A DNA stretch of 13,109 nucleotides from a bacterium UBP8_UBA6595 (GCA_002433595.1 DJIL01000039.1:1-13109); one strand, 5' to 3'. Shown: positions 1 through 7,595, counted from the stretch's first letter. Numbers and translations are program-made. The notes: generated from the letters alone by a model not told the origin.

Positions 1-3
1 TCC

Positions 4-40
4 TATTAATTGAATTAATAAGCTCGTCGAATTAATAAGC
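4..40. repeat. AT-rich palindrome plus 12-bp direct repeat
   Basis: Positions 4-20 form an inverted repeat with 8-bp arms, TATTAATT and AATTAATA, around a single G. The word GAATTAATAAGC occurs at 12-23 and again at 29-40, a period of 17 bp. It lies just beyond the stop of the first minus-strand gene. No T-tract follows a GC-rich stem, so it is not a classical terminator. It could be a protein-binding site or chance in AT-rich DNA. Nothing else is visible in the first 64 bases. Confidence 0.35.
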
Positions 41-64
41 CGGCAGCCCTAGCGTCTCGGAATC

Positions 65-1225
65 CTAAACCGACACCACCGCCAGGGGCTTCTTTTGAAT
101 CAGCGCAAACAAGCTGTCATCCGGCGCTTGCTGGTCAAACTTAGCCAAATCCTCAGCGGTTACCTCCAACTCTGGAAATAGATTTTGCACCATACTCACC
201 GATACCAACTCCCCCTTGCTCACCTTGTCTAAAAATAAATTTCGGCGAAATCGGAACGGCAGCCACTGACTTTTTAACTGATTTAACAGTTTGGGCAATA
301 CGTCCGAACAATACCGTGCCAACGCCAAATACTGCGTGACCGCTGACAACTGGTCCGCCGATACCGGCCGGTCAAAACAAACAGGCACTCCCGACTGACG
401 AATGGCATGCTGGGGCCGCACACGGGACTCAGAAATTACAATAATATCCCACGGGGCATACCCAACCACAAGCCGCCGATGTACCTGCGCCACCCCCGCC
501 ACCAAATCATCGGTAACCGCCGGTACCCGAAGCACCACCGTCGATGGCTCCGCTACCGATGCTACATACGCCAGAAACGTCTCCGCTGTGGGATTCACCA
601 ACGCATGGCGCTTGGCTGGCTTAGGTGGGGGCAAAAAAATACCTGTTTCATGCTCAAATATAGACACCATACTCTTCAGAAATGCCGTTGGGTAATCCCC
701 AAGACTACCGCCACTCAATACTGGTCGTGCCTGAGTTCTTAGCCATTGCTTTGAAATAGGGTACTGCCGCATGGACTGAAACCACTGCAAATAGTGCATC
801 AACAAAATTGAACTGCGTTCCAACACCGTGGCTATTATCGTCACGGGCATCGTCCGGGTTATCTGTTTCTGATTGGCCACGTACCGCTCCATTGCAGGGC
901 CCAATACATCCATCACCGCCACACCCGATGGCAATGAAATTGTTGGAAATGAATTCACTAACTGCCCCTCCAAAACAACCAGAGGGGGCATAAATGGCCA
1001 TACCAAAATGGGCAATTGACTCACCACCCGTCGCAGTGTTGAATCAGTCCGACACACATCCACAAGCACCGCTCGAGTTTGATGCCCATATTGGCGAAAA
1101 TGATTCACTAAGTCAGCCGCTTGGCTAACACACACTATGGCCTTGGAATCGCCTATCGCTTTTGCAATTTTCAACCGGGTTGTCCGTCGAACCGATACTA
1201 AAACAATGGAGTAAGAATGATTCAT
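65..1225 (-). CDS. Uncharacterised protein with receiver-like N-terminus
   Basis: I do not recognise this 386-residue protein with certainty. Its first ~110 residues read like a response-regulator receiver fold. A hydrophobic first strand (SIVLVSV) is followed by a helix and then a strand ending in VLVDVCR, whose Asp56 sits where the phosphoacceptor would be. The acidic pair normally found at the end of strand 1 is replaced by S-V, so it would be a degenerate receiver. A second alternating strand/helix section (about 230-320, containing WDIIVIS and PVCFDRPVSADQL) looks similar. No kinase, DNA-binding or cyclase signature is seen. There is no signal peptide. I chose ATG 1225 because the sequence becomes protein-like there. 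A GTG at 1312 and an ATG at 1243 are in-frame alternatives, and none has a Shine-Dalgarno. It stands alone, head-to-head with the tRNA gene. The coding assignment is firm and the function is open. Confidence 0.6.
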   Translation of the reverse strand: MNHSYSIVLVSVRRTTRLKIAKAIGDSKAIVCVSQAADLVNHFRQYGHQTRAVLVDVCRTDSTLRRVVSQLPILVWPFMPPLVVLEGQLVNSFPTISLPSGVAVMDVLGPAMERYVANQKQITRTMPVTIIATVLERSSILLMHYLQWFQSMRQYPISKQWLRTQARPVLSGGSLGDYPTAFLKSMVSIFEHETGIFLPPPKPAKRHALVNPTAETFLAYVASVAEPSTVVLRVPAVTDDLVAGVAQVHRRLVVGYAPWDIIVISESRVRPQHAIRQSGVPVCFDRPVSADQLSAVTQYLALARYCSDVLPKLLNQLKSQWLPFRFRRNLFLDKVSKGELVSVSMVQNLFPELEVTAEDLAKFDQQAPDDSLFALIQKKPLAVVSV

Positions 1226-1340
1226 ACACCGTAACTTTAGCATACCCAATGGCTCAAACAAACACCCCGCCCCCCCATCAAATACAGTGGATTTACTTGC
1301 AAAAGAATACACTTATCGCAATAATTACTATTAGTAGGGA

Positions 1341-1417
<77 letters not shown>

Positions 1418-1483
1418 CCCCCACCTAATTTTTCTCGAAATGTATTCGCTATGATTTGCCCCCCTGCCGTTGGGTCACTCACC

Positions 1484-1496
1484 GCCCCACTGGGGC
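1484..1496. other. Short GC-rich hairpin after lpxB
   Basis: GCCCC-ACT-GGGGC can fold into a 5-bp stem with a 3-nt loop, 14 bases beyond the lpxB stop on the minus strand. No T-run follows on either strand. At best it is a weak or factor-assisted transcript end between the convergent tRNA and lpxB units. Confidence 0.25.
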
Positions 1497-1509
1497 ACAT
1501 ACACCCGCG

Positions 1510-2676
1510 CTAGCGGTATCGCCCGTACATTGTATCCACAACCACCTGCGCCGCTTTATCGCTCGCACCCCCCGACCCCAAACTATCCCCCACTTGCTTC
1601 AACGCATTGTGGACATCGGTGTGCCGATCCGAGTCTGTTAGTAGCGCAACAACTGCCGGAATAATGTGTACAGCTCGACACCGTTTCTGGAAAAACTCTG
1701 GCACAATTTCAGAACCCGCCATAATGTTGGGCAATGCAATGTAGCCAATGTCGCGAAACCGTTTGCCCACCAAGCAATTGGCTACAAAATAGGATGCCAC
1801 TCCCAAGCGATAGGCGGCCACAAACGGCGTACCCAAACACGCATGCTCCAACGTTACTGTACCCGACGATACCACCGATACCGCTGTATGCTGAATCAAC
1901 GCCCGCTGGTCCTGACACACACACGTTACCCGACCGGATACCCCATACCGCTGCAATACCAACTGAATTCGGGGCAAATACACCGGAGAAGACACCGCGA
2001 TCACCCACTGCTCAGTGCTTTGAATTGCCGCCTCAATTGGCGCAATTAAACTCACAAATAGGGGCAACAACTGCGCCAACTCCTGTGGCCGAGAGCCTGG
2101 GAATAACGACACAATGCGCCGCGATGGATCCAACCCATAGCGTTCACAAAACAACTCGCGGCCATCATACCGTTTCGTTAAATCCACAAGCGGATGCCCC
2201 ACAAATACGGATCGCCCCCCCAATTTTGTATAAAAATCATGCTCTTGGGGGAAAATAGACAATATGGTGTCTGTATGCTTAATGACCGCTTTGCCCCCTT
2301 TCTTCGTCCCCCACTGCCACTCCTGTGGCGAAATATAATACAACACTGGAATGCCTAGCCGTTTCGCCGCTCGAATCAATACCTGGTGATACCCCTGATA
2401 ATCAATAACCACCACCGCTGCTGGCTTCATCGTTCGTAAAACCCACTTCATTCGATAATAGGTCAAAATCAACTTGGGGATATACCGAAACGGCTCAATA
2501 AACCCAATGGTTGACGCAGTTGTCACATCCGCCAGCACCTGTACACCCGCCGACCGCATTGCGTTATGCCCCATCCCCACACATTCAATGCTCGGGTCCA
2601 AGGCACGAATCGACTTCACTAGGGCTGCTCCATACTGATCCCCAGATACCTCGCCCGCACTTATAAATAACTTCAT
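1510..2676 (-). CDS. lpxB: Lipid-A-disaccharide synthase LpxB
   Basis: LpxB is a GT19 glycosyltransferase that joins UDP-2,3-diacylglucosamine to lipid X at the inner face of the cytoplasmic membrane, making the lipid A disaccharide. The 388-residue length fits the family. Visible signatures are the N-terminal ISAGEVSGDQYGAAL, central YISPQEWQWG, then VFVGHPLVD, and the C-terminal donor-site region SSGTVTLEHACLGTPFV followed by LPNIMAGSEIVPEFFQ. The start is set at ATG 2676 because MKLFISAGEVSGD is the family's usual beginning. Upstream in-frame codons lie inside rpe. Only 4 bp separate it from the rpe stop, so the two are probably cotranscribed. No strong Shine-Dalgarno is present, only GGGG about 17 nt upstream. 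It implies that lpxA, lpxC and lpxD are elsewhere in the genome. Confidence 0.95.
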   Translation of the reverse strand: MKLFISAGEVSGDQYGAALVKSIRALDPSIECVGMGHNAMRSAGVQVLADVTTASTIGFIEPFRYIPKLILTYYRMKWVLRTMKPAAVVVIDYQGYHQVLIRAAKRLGIPVLYYISPQEWQWGTKKGGKAVIKHTDTILSIFPQEHDFYTKLGGRSVFVGHPLVDLTKRYDGRELFCERYGLDPSRRIVSLFPGSRPQELAQLLPLFVSLIAPIEAAIQSTEQWVIAVSSPVYLPRIQLVLQRYGVSGRVTCVCQDQRALIQHTAVSVVSSGTVTLEHACLGTPFVAAYRLGVASYFVANCLVGKRFRDIGYIALPNIMAGSEIVPEFFQKRCRAVHIIPAVVALLTDSDRHTDVHNALKQVGDSLGSGGASDKAAQVVVDTMYGRYR

Positions 2677-2680
2677 TAAA

Positions 2681-3424
2681 TTATACCGAATTACCCCGCA
2701 AAGCCTGAATTGCCGCTCCCCAGTTCGCTGAACCAAATAAATACGACGCACTAATAAGATCCGATGCGCCTGCCGCAATTAAATCCGGTGCATGGGTCGC
2801 ATTGACCCCGCCATCCACACTAATGACCCCATCATATATCGCCCGCAAAGCGGAAACTTTGGGCACCACCGCTGGCATAAAGGCCTGATTGGAAAACCCT
2901 GGATCCACCGCCATTAACAATACGGCATCACAGGCACTTACCACCGGCTCAATGACTGCCAGGGGCGTGTGAATGTTAAGCACTACGGCTGCCCCCATTC
3001 CTAAATCCCGAGCACGACGCAAATCTGCCTGCATTTGATCCGTATCGATCACTGTTGTGTACCGCGCTTGGTCGCGAATTGTTGTCACATCTACCGGTTC
3101 TTGCTGATACGCCTCAGCATGCAAATACACCAAGTCTGAACCCACCGCAGCATAATCCGCTAAATATAGCCCTGGGTTTTCAATCATTAAGTGAACCATT
3201 AAGGGTCGCTCGGTTGCACGTCGAATCGCTTGAATCAGTACCGGTCCAAACGAAATATTGGGAACCAAATGCCCGTCCATAACATCTAAATGAAAACTAT
3301 CAACCCCCGCAGCGTCCATGCCTTGAACAGCCGCCCCCATGGCCAAAAAATCGCCCGACAAAATACTGGCGGATATACTGACTTTTTTTTCACTGTTTTT
3401 TGGTTTTTTAACTTCTGTTTTCAC
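2681..3424 (-). CDS. rpe: Ribulose-phosphate 3-epimerase
   Basis: Rpe interconverts ribulose-5-phosphate and xylulose-5-phosphate in the pentose phosphate pathway, using a TIM barrel with a divalent metal. Family motifs appear in order: SASILSGDF (18-26), HLDVMDGHLVPN (45-56), VHLM (77-80), a LH..E segment (about 101), LLMAVDPGF (169-177) and ISVDGGVN (201-208). The metal and catalytic residues H45, D47, H78 and D204 are all present. The protein has 247 residues against about 220 usually. The excess is a Lys-rich N-terminal tail of about 12 residues and a slightly longer middle. VDPGF replaces the usual VNPGF. GTG 3424 is the first possible start and lies 10 nt past a good -10, so the tail may be real or the true start may be further in. 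First gene of a unit with lpxB. Confidence 0.95.
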   Translation of the reverse strand: MKTEVKKPKNSEKKVSISASILSGDFLAMGAAVQGMDAAGVDSFHLDVMDGHLVPNISFGPVLIQAIRRATERPLMVHLMIENPGLYLADYAAVGSDLVYLHAEAYQQEPVDVTTIRDQARYTTVIDTDQMQADLRRARDLGMGAAVVLNIHTPLAVIEPVVSACDAVLLMAVDPGFSNQAFMPAVVPKVSALRAIYDGVISVDGGVNATHAPDLIAAGASDLISASYLFGSANWGAAIQALRGNSV

Positions 3425-3434
3425 TTGAATTTAT

Positions 3435-3464
3435 AGTATAAAGCATTTATTACAAATGTAGCAA
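3435..3464 (-). promoter_or_regulatory. Promoter of rpe-lpxB
   Basis: On the minus strand TTGCTA (3464-3459) and TATACT (3440-3435) are separated by 18 bp. The -10 matches sigma-70 at 5 of 6 positions and the -35 at 4 of 6. Only 10 nt separate the -10 from GTG 3424, so the transcript would have a leader of about 3-4 nt and no Shine-Dalgarno. The weak -35 suggests the promoter may need activation. Confidence 0.55.
3444..3458. promoter_or_regulatory. Possible MerR-type operator in the rpe promoter spacer
   Basis: CATTT (3444-3448) and AAATG (3454-3458) form a 5-bp inverted repeat around 5 nt, inside the 18-bp spacer of the rpe promoter. A second short dyad, TACA-AA-TGTA, overlaps it at 3451-3460. 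MerR-family activators typically bind a dyad between -35 and -10, and a MerR-type gene is divergent here. The arms are short and the region is AT-rich, so chance is possible. Confidence 0.3.
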
Positions 3465-3496
3465 AATACAACTGGGCATTTTGACCCCTGATAACT

Positions 3497-3526
3497 TTGA
3501 CATTTCCTTGTAATTTTATGTAAAAT
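3497..3526 (+). promoter_or_regulatory. Promoter of the MerR-DegV-like gene
   Basis: A perfect -35 TTGACA (3497-3502) is followed after 18 bp by TAAAAT (3521-3526). The -10 ends 7 nt before ATG 3534, so transcription would start at or beside the A of the start codon. This is a leaderless arrangement, consistent with the absence of any Shine-Dalgarno. Confidence 0.6.
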
Positions 3527-3533
3527 TGAAGTC

Positions 3534-4568
3534 ATGACAAATAAATATATAAAAACAAAAGCACTAATAAATGAACGTAAATTATACAAAATATCTCAAT
3601 TAACGTCATTGCTTGGGATCACGGCTCGAACCGTTCGCTACTACGACCAGCTGGGTTTACTGCCTAATGTCAAGCGAACCCCTGGAAACATGCGCTTATT
3701 TGATGAACAGGACATTGCTCTGATCCAAAAAATTCGATATTTTCAAGAAAAAGAATTCCTGCCGCTTGACGTTATTAAAGGGCGCTTGTTTAAAGAAACG
3801 GCCACAGACAGTCAAAGCATCACGATCGTAGCGGATAATTTATTGGGAAACAACCACCCCAAAATACACACTGTACCTGGCGCCGATTCTATAGACACCC
3901 CAATGCCCAGCCGAATTACCGGCTATACCAATTGCTTCCAATCGTTAATCAGCCAAGGATTCACAACCATTTACTCCTATCATTCGGCACTGTCCCCCAA
4001 CCTTGAAGCGGCTACAATTGCAGCAAACACGCACCAAGCGTCCGCCAAAATTCACATACTGCCCACTCACAGCGTGGGCGGCGGTCATCATTTGTATGTC
4101 ACCGCTATTGCCAACGTCTTGCAAGCCAGCGACTCTGAAAATGAAGTTGAAATGTATACTGAGAAAAACAAAGGCTTGGTATTGGATGTCTTTATGAGCG
4201 ACAACCTTAACCTGTTGTTTCCAAAAACAGAAACTGTTACCAAGTTACAACAAGATTTAGATGCCCAACGCTCCGCATTCAATGCCATTGTAACCTTTAA
4301 AAACGACACCTTTCAGCTCATTGATTATTACCAAAACAACACTGACGCCATTGATTCCATAGGCTTGATTATTGAAGAAGAAGCCGCTTTACGAGCGGGG
4401 TACTTGAACGCGATTGCGATTACCTACAACCGACTCTATGCCGAGGCCAATGCATTAACCAATCAATTTAAATCCGCTTACCCCAAAGCCTCGATATCCG
4501 TTACCGAAGCCGATTCACACACTCAATCCATGATTCAGGGGGGGTTTATTGGAGTATCTGTGCTTTAG
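3534..4568 (+). CDS. MerR-type regulator fused to a DegV-like domain
   Basis: Residues 17-86 are a clear MerR winged helix: YKISQLTSLLG, then TARTVRYYDQLGLLP and RLFDEQDIALIQKIRYF. From about residue 95 to 344 the sequence resembles the DegV/FakB (EDD) fold. ITIVADN matches the domain's opening strand. A central run IYSYHSALSPNLEAA followed by IHILPTHSVGGGHHL matches the family's Ser-rich loop and Asp-Ser strand in spacing, with substitutions. The end, GGFIGVSVL, resembles the terminal strand. DegV proteins bind fatty acids, so the fusion would plausibly be a lipid-responsive regulator. That is inference, supported by its divergent position next to rpe-lpxB. The DegV region is shorter than usual in its N-terminal half. 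ATG 3534 is chosen because it sits directly at the predicted transcription start. The last 4 bases overlap the convergent methyltransferase gene. MerR identity is firm and the DegV call moderate. Confidence 0.8.
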   Translation: MTNKYIKTKALINERKLYKISQLTSLLGITARTVRYYDQLGLLPNVKRTPGNMRLFDEQDIALIQKIRYFQEKEFLPLDVIKGRLFKETATDSQSITIVADNLLGNNHPKIHTVPGADSIDTPMPSRITGYTNCFQSLISQGFTTIYSYHSALSPNLEAATIAANTHQASAKIHILPTHSVGGGHHLYVTAIANVLQASDSENEVEMYTEKNKGLVLDVFMSDNLNLLFPKTETVTKLQQDLDAQRSAFNAIVTFKNDTFQLIDYYQNNTDAIDSIGLIIEEEAALRAGYLNAIAITYNRLYAEANALTNQFKSAYPKASISVTEADSHTQSMIQGGFIGVSVL

Positions 4569-5275
4569 TCTTTGGCTGTTTTAACAAACGCCCAATGCAT
4601 CACGATAGCCCCTGCCGCACTAACATTTAAGGATCCTGTCGCCCCCGGGGTATCAATGCGAACACTGTCATCCAACTGCTTTTCAATTCCCGGGCTAATC
4701 CCCGAATGTTCATGCCCCATAACAACCCCACACGGTGTGTGCGGCTGCCACTTCGAAACGGCTATTGGTGCATCCACAATTGTGCCATATAGCCATACCT
4801 GGTGCTTGCTTAATGTTTGCATGGCTTGGGCAATATTGGTTACTTGGCACATCTGAATATGATGCACAGCTTCCGCAGAGGCGGATACTACTGCATCGGT
4901 TACTGGGCATTGCCGGTCTTTGGCATAAATCACAGCCTCAAACCCAAACGATACCGCTGATCGGATAAGCGCACCCATATTGTGGGGGTCCTGAATATGA
5001 TCCAAAATCAATAACTTGGATGTCGCACTCAGCCCCTCAATCACACGCGCCAACGACACCGTTTGAGTCCGTGCTTGAATGCCGACCAACGCATACACGC
5101 CGTATTCTCGTTGAAATGCAACCGGAACGATTGTTTTAACACGAACCCCGTGTGTCTTAGCAAACGCCAGCACTTCCCGCTGATCTTGCGATAGCCGCTG
5201 CCCCCGACACACAACTACGCTAGCCAACTGTCCGGCTTCTACCGCCGCATGAATCGCCCGACTATCGGTGATCAT
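4565..5275 (-). CDS. rlmB: SpoU/TrmH-family rRNA 2'-O-methyltransferase, RlmB-like
   Basis: This is a SPOUT-class S-adenosylmethionine-dependent RNA ribose methyltransferase. The RlmB branch methylates G2251 of 23S rRNA. Residues 1-65 resemble the small RNA-binding substrate domain. The catalytic knot carries the three family motifs: LDHIQDPHNMGALIRSA (91-107, with Asn99 and Arg105), GVVMGHEHSGIS (183-194, Glu189) and GSLNVSAAGAIV (214-225, Asn217). The segment with SAEAVHHI followed by VTN also fits RlmB. At 236 residues the length is normal. ATG 5275 lies 14 bp inside the end of the upstream aminotransferase gene, suggesting translational coupling. The stop overlaps the convergent regulator's stop by 4 bp. 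The RlmB subgroup is likely but other TrmH-family members are possible. Confidence 0.88.
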   Translation of the reverse strand: MITDSRAIHAAVEAGQLASVVVCRGQRLSQDQREVLAFAKTHGVRVKTIVPVAFQREYGVYALVGIQARTQTVSLARVIEGLSATSKLLILDHIQDPHNMGALIRSAVSFGFEAVIYAKDRQCPVTDAVVSASAEAVHHIQMCQVTNIAQAMQTLSKHQVWLYGTIVDAPIAVSKWQPHTPCGVVMGHEHSGISPGIEKQLDDSVRIDTPGATGSLNVSAAGAIVMHWAFVKTAKD

Positions 5276-6533
5276 TCATCACCGCACACAATCGCTCAAG
5301 CCCATCAACCAACTGTGCCTGCGAAATAATTAAAGGGGGCATCAGCCGAATCACCGTCCCATTGCACGCAACCACCAACACGTCGTGAGCCAAGGCTGCT
5401 GACAGTACGCGTTGCACCCACTCCGGGTTGGGCGCTCGGCTATCGTGATCCACCACACACTCAATGCCGATCATCAAGCCTAGTCCGCGAATGACTCCCA
5501 CATGCGGGTGATTTGCCAACCGCTCATGCAGTATCGCCATCGCATGCTCAGCTAGTGCATTTACCGTCGGAATTAAGGGCGCCACCACATCTAGCGTAGC
5601 GCGTGCCGCCGCTGCACACACGGGGTTCCCACAATAAGTACCGCCATGCGCGCCCGTGCGCCATTGATTCATAATCGGTGTCTTGGCTGCCATCGCCCCA
5701 ATTGGCATGCCGGACCCCATGCCTTTAGCCATGGTTATAATATCGGGGTCTACCCCATATTTCTGATGCGCAAACCAATGCCCAGTACGCCCAAATCCGG
5801 TTTGAATCTCATCCAGTATAAACAACACGCCATACTGTTTGCACAAGTGTTCCACAGCCTTTAAACAGGCCTGAGGTGCCGGTACATACCCGCCTTCGCC
5901 CAACATCGGCTCCATAATGACCGCTGCTAAATCCGATTGGTTTTGATCCAAGTATGCCGTTAGTTGCGCTATCCAATCGGCCACATATTCCGCCGCTGGT
6001 TGCTCGGCATGGTACGTATTTGGATACGGCAAAAAATCCACTGGCCCCATTAATGGCTGATAGGTGGCTTGATACTTTGAACTCACCGCTACAGCGCCCA
6101 AACTCCGCCCGTGAAACCCCCCTTCAAAGGCTAGAAACCGAGGCTTTTTAGTCACAAATCGGGCTAGTTTTAAGGCTGCTTCAACCGATTCTGTTCCGCT
6201 TTGTGTGAAAAAGAATTGATACTCAGCTAGCCCCGTTTGATCCCGCAATTGCTCAGCCAGTTGTACTGGCCCATTGTAATATACAATGCCCGCACAGGCA
6301 TGAATCAGCCGATCCGCTTGGTCCTGAATAGCCTGAACCACGGCCGGGTGACAATGGCCCGTACTCGTCACGGCAATGCCACTGGCCAAGTCTAAAATTT
6401 CACGTGTTTCCCCGTTGGCGCCCTCAGCCTGCAAATACGGCCCACGCCCCCCCGTTACCGTCAGGCGACTCACATGGCTTTGCACCCCGGATAATACCCG
6501 ATCACCCCGTTGGGCCAATGTTTCGTTATTCAT
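5262..6533 (-). CDS. Class III PLP-dependent aminotransferase, GabT/ArgD-like
   Basis: Fold-type I aminotransferase transferring an amino group from an omega-amino donor to a 2-oxo acid. The 423-residue length fits. Visible elements are LDLASGIAVTSTGHCHP near the N-terminus, the phosphate-binding SGTES (112-116), FEGGFHGRSLGA, a MEP..GEGGY segment, the cofactor-binding LDEIQTGFGRTG (Asp241) and the Schiff-base Lys270 in ITMAKGMGSGMPIGA, then HGGTYCGNPV. These fit 4-aminobutyrate and related aminotransferases. Acetylornithine aminotransferase is a close alternative, and sequence alone does not settle the substrate. ATG 6533 is chosen over GTG/ATG-type codons further upstream because the family N-terminus starts here and a promoter -10 lies 7 nt before it. 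It overlaps the next gene, an rRNA methyltransferase, by 14 bp. No metabolic partner is adjacent. Confidence 0.9.
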   Translation of the reverse strand: MNNETLAQRGDRVLSGVQSHVSRLTVTGGRGPYLQAEGANGETREILDLASGIAVTSTGHCHPAVVQAIQDQADRLIHACAGIVYYNGPVQLAEQLRDQTGLAEYQFFFTQSGTESVEAALKLARFVTKKPRFLAFEGGFHGRSLGAVAVSSKYQATYQPLMGPVDFLPYPNTYHAEQPAAEYVADWIAQLTAYLDQNQSDLAAVIMEPMLGEGGYVPAPQACLKAVEHLCKQYGVLFILDEIQTGFGRTGHWFAHQKYGVDPDIITMAKGMGSGMPIGAMAAKTPIMNQWRTGAHGGTYCGNPVCAAAARATLDVVAPLIPTVNALAEHAMAILHERLANHPHVGVIRGLGLMIGIECVVDHDSRAPNPEWVQRVLSAALAHDVLVVACNGTVIRLMPPLIISQAQLVDGLERLCAVMNDHR

Positions 6534-6540
6534 ACCTGTT

Positions 6541-6549
6541 AGTATAGCA
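6541..6549 (-). promoter_or_regulatory. Extended -10 promoter of the aminotransferase gene
   Basis: On the minus strand TGC-TATACT forms an extended -10 element. No good -35 is found at 16-18 bp, which is usual for extended -10 promoters. The element ends 7 nt before ATG 6533, so the RNA would begin at or next to the start codon. Confidence 0.5.
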
Positions 6550-6569
6550 CGCCCTACCATTGGGATACT

Positions 6570-7490
6570 TTATATGGACAATGTACTGGATTCGCCCGTT
6601 CCGGTAGCATGCCCCAGCCCGATCGGTTTAGCCGCTAAACTTCCGTTGGTTTCAATTGTAAAAACTAAAATCGATTGCGCATCCTGCGGCACCCTTATCG
6701 TAGCCAAAGACTGCCCCAAACAGGCCAATTTATTGCCCTGAGAATCCTCAAATAACACCAACTCCATGCCCATCAATGGGGTGTCTCCGCCGTTACTATA
6801 GGCCACTAGTGAGCGCAACTCAGCTAGTGGGGGTAACTTAGCCTGCACACCGACGCCTATTGAATTGTTATTGCTATTGGATTGGGCGTTAAACCACACT
6901 TTGAATCTAATCGGCAATCGTGTGTAGGGATCGTATTTAAAATCGCCCGTGGCATTGGATCTAGAGTATACGCTTAATTGGTATTTAGAATCGGCTGTTT
7001 CTAAAATAAACAAATCGGCATTATTTAGACAAATGTCATTATACGTAAGCCGGCATTCGCCTAATGGTAATGCGTCAAGTGCAGGGTCAATACACCAAGC
7101 ATGATGCAGTGGAATTGGCGGATCTTCAGTTTCTTGGGGTACTGGGTTTACTTGGAGCACTGGGTTTACTGGGTGCATAATGTCTTTAAAACACCCACAC
7201 AGCGCCGAAACCACAAGGCAGCCCACCGGCACACCAAACCCTACTAAAAAAAAGGGTAACGCGGGAATTTCAGCGTCCTGATCGTAAACCCCATCTGTAA
7301 AATTATGGTCCAGAATTCCATAAGAATGACCCGTCGACTCTTGCTGATTGAGTGTCGAATTCGAACGATTCAGAGTCCCCGTCGGCGCACGCCCTCCCCC
7401 CTGAAAACCCGCCGCAACCGCCGAAGTAAGCGCGCAACCCACGGCCAAAACTCGCGCCCCTATCAAGCGTCTTGGCCCCCCAAGCCCCAC
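6570..7490 (-). CDS. Uncharacterised exported or membrane-anchored protein
   Basis: I do not recognise this 306-residue protein. The N-terminus has Arg residues followed by a hydrophobic stretch ending in Ala-rich sequence (about 9-28), typical of a signal peptide or signal anchor. After a polar Ser/Asn/Gly linker, residues 78-101 form a second hydrophobic helix (LPFFLVGFGVPVGCLVVSALC) with Cys residues at its end. A Pro-rich linker follows that repeats V-N-P-V, encoded by two copies of ACTGGGTTTACT on the plus strand at 7141-7152 and 7159-7170. The C-terminal ~170 residues are polar and strand-rich with several Cys and could be a small extracytoplasmic beta domain. GTG 7490 is the first in-frame start after a stop. 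TTG 7466, nine codons in, follows a GGGGGG run and is an alternative. It diverges from parA across 115 bp. Confidence 0.7.
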   Translation of the reverse strand: MGLGGPRRLIGARVLAVGCALTSAVAAGFQGGGRAPTGTLNRSNSTLNQQESTGHSYGILDHNFTDGVYDQDAEIPALPFFLVGFGVPVGCLVVSALCGCFKDIMHPVNPVLQVNPVPQETEDPPIPLHHAWCIDPALDALPLGECRLTYNDICLNNADLFILETADSKYQLSVYSRSNATGDFKYDPYTRLPIRFKVWFNAQSNSNNNSIGVGVQAKLPPLAELRSLVAYSNGGDTPLMGMELVLFEDSQGNKLACLGQSLATIRVPQDAQSILVFTIETNGSLAAKPIGLGHATGTGESSTLSI

Positions 7491-7565
7491 ACTTTAAACT
7501 GCCGGCTGTACCGCTTATTTATATTCAATACTAGATTCATCTTATTAAACTAATTATTATTTACT

Positions 7566-7595
7566 TTGAGAAACCTACCCCATATGCGGTATTAT
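7566..7595 (+). promoter_or_regulatory. Promoter of the parA cluster
   Basis: TTGAGA (7566-7571) and TATTAT (7590-7595) are 18 bp apart. ATG 7606 follows 10 nt after the -10. An overlapping TATATA (7593-7598) would put the -10 only 7 nt before the ATG. Either way the leader is 0-4 nt and no Shine-Dalgarno is present. Confidence 0.5.

Noticed and set aside
1533..1541. DnaA-box-like word (GTATCCACA, 8 of 9) inside lpxB
   Set aside because: A single copy in coding sequence without neighbouring boxes or an AT-rich unwinding region does not make an origin.
2677..2778. N-terminal extension of lpxB into rpe
   Set aside because: The added residues are out-of-frame rpe sequence, and LpxB proteins normally begin just before ISAGEVSGD.
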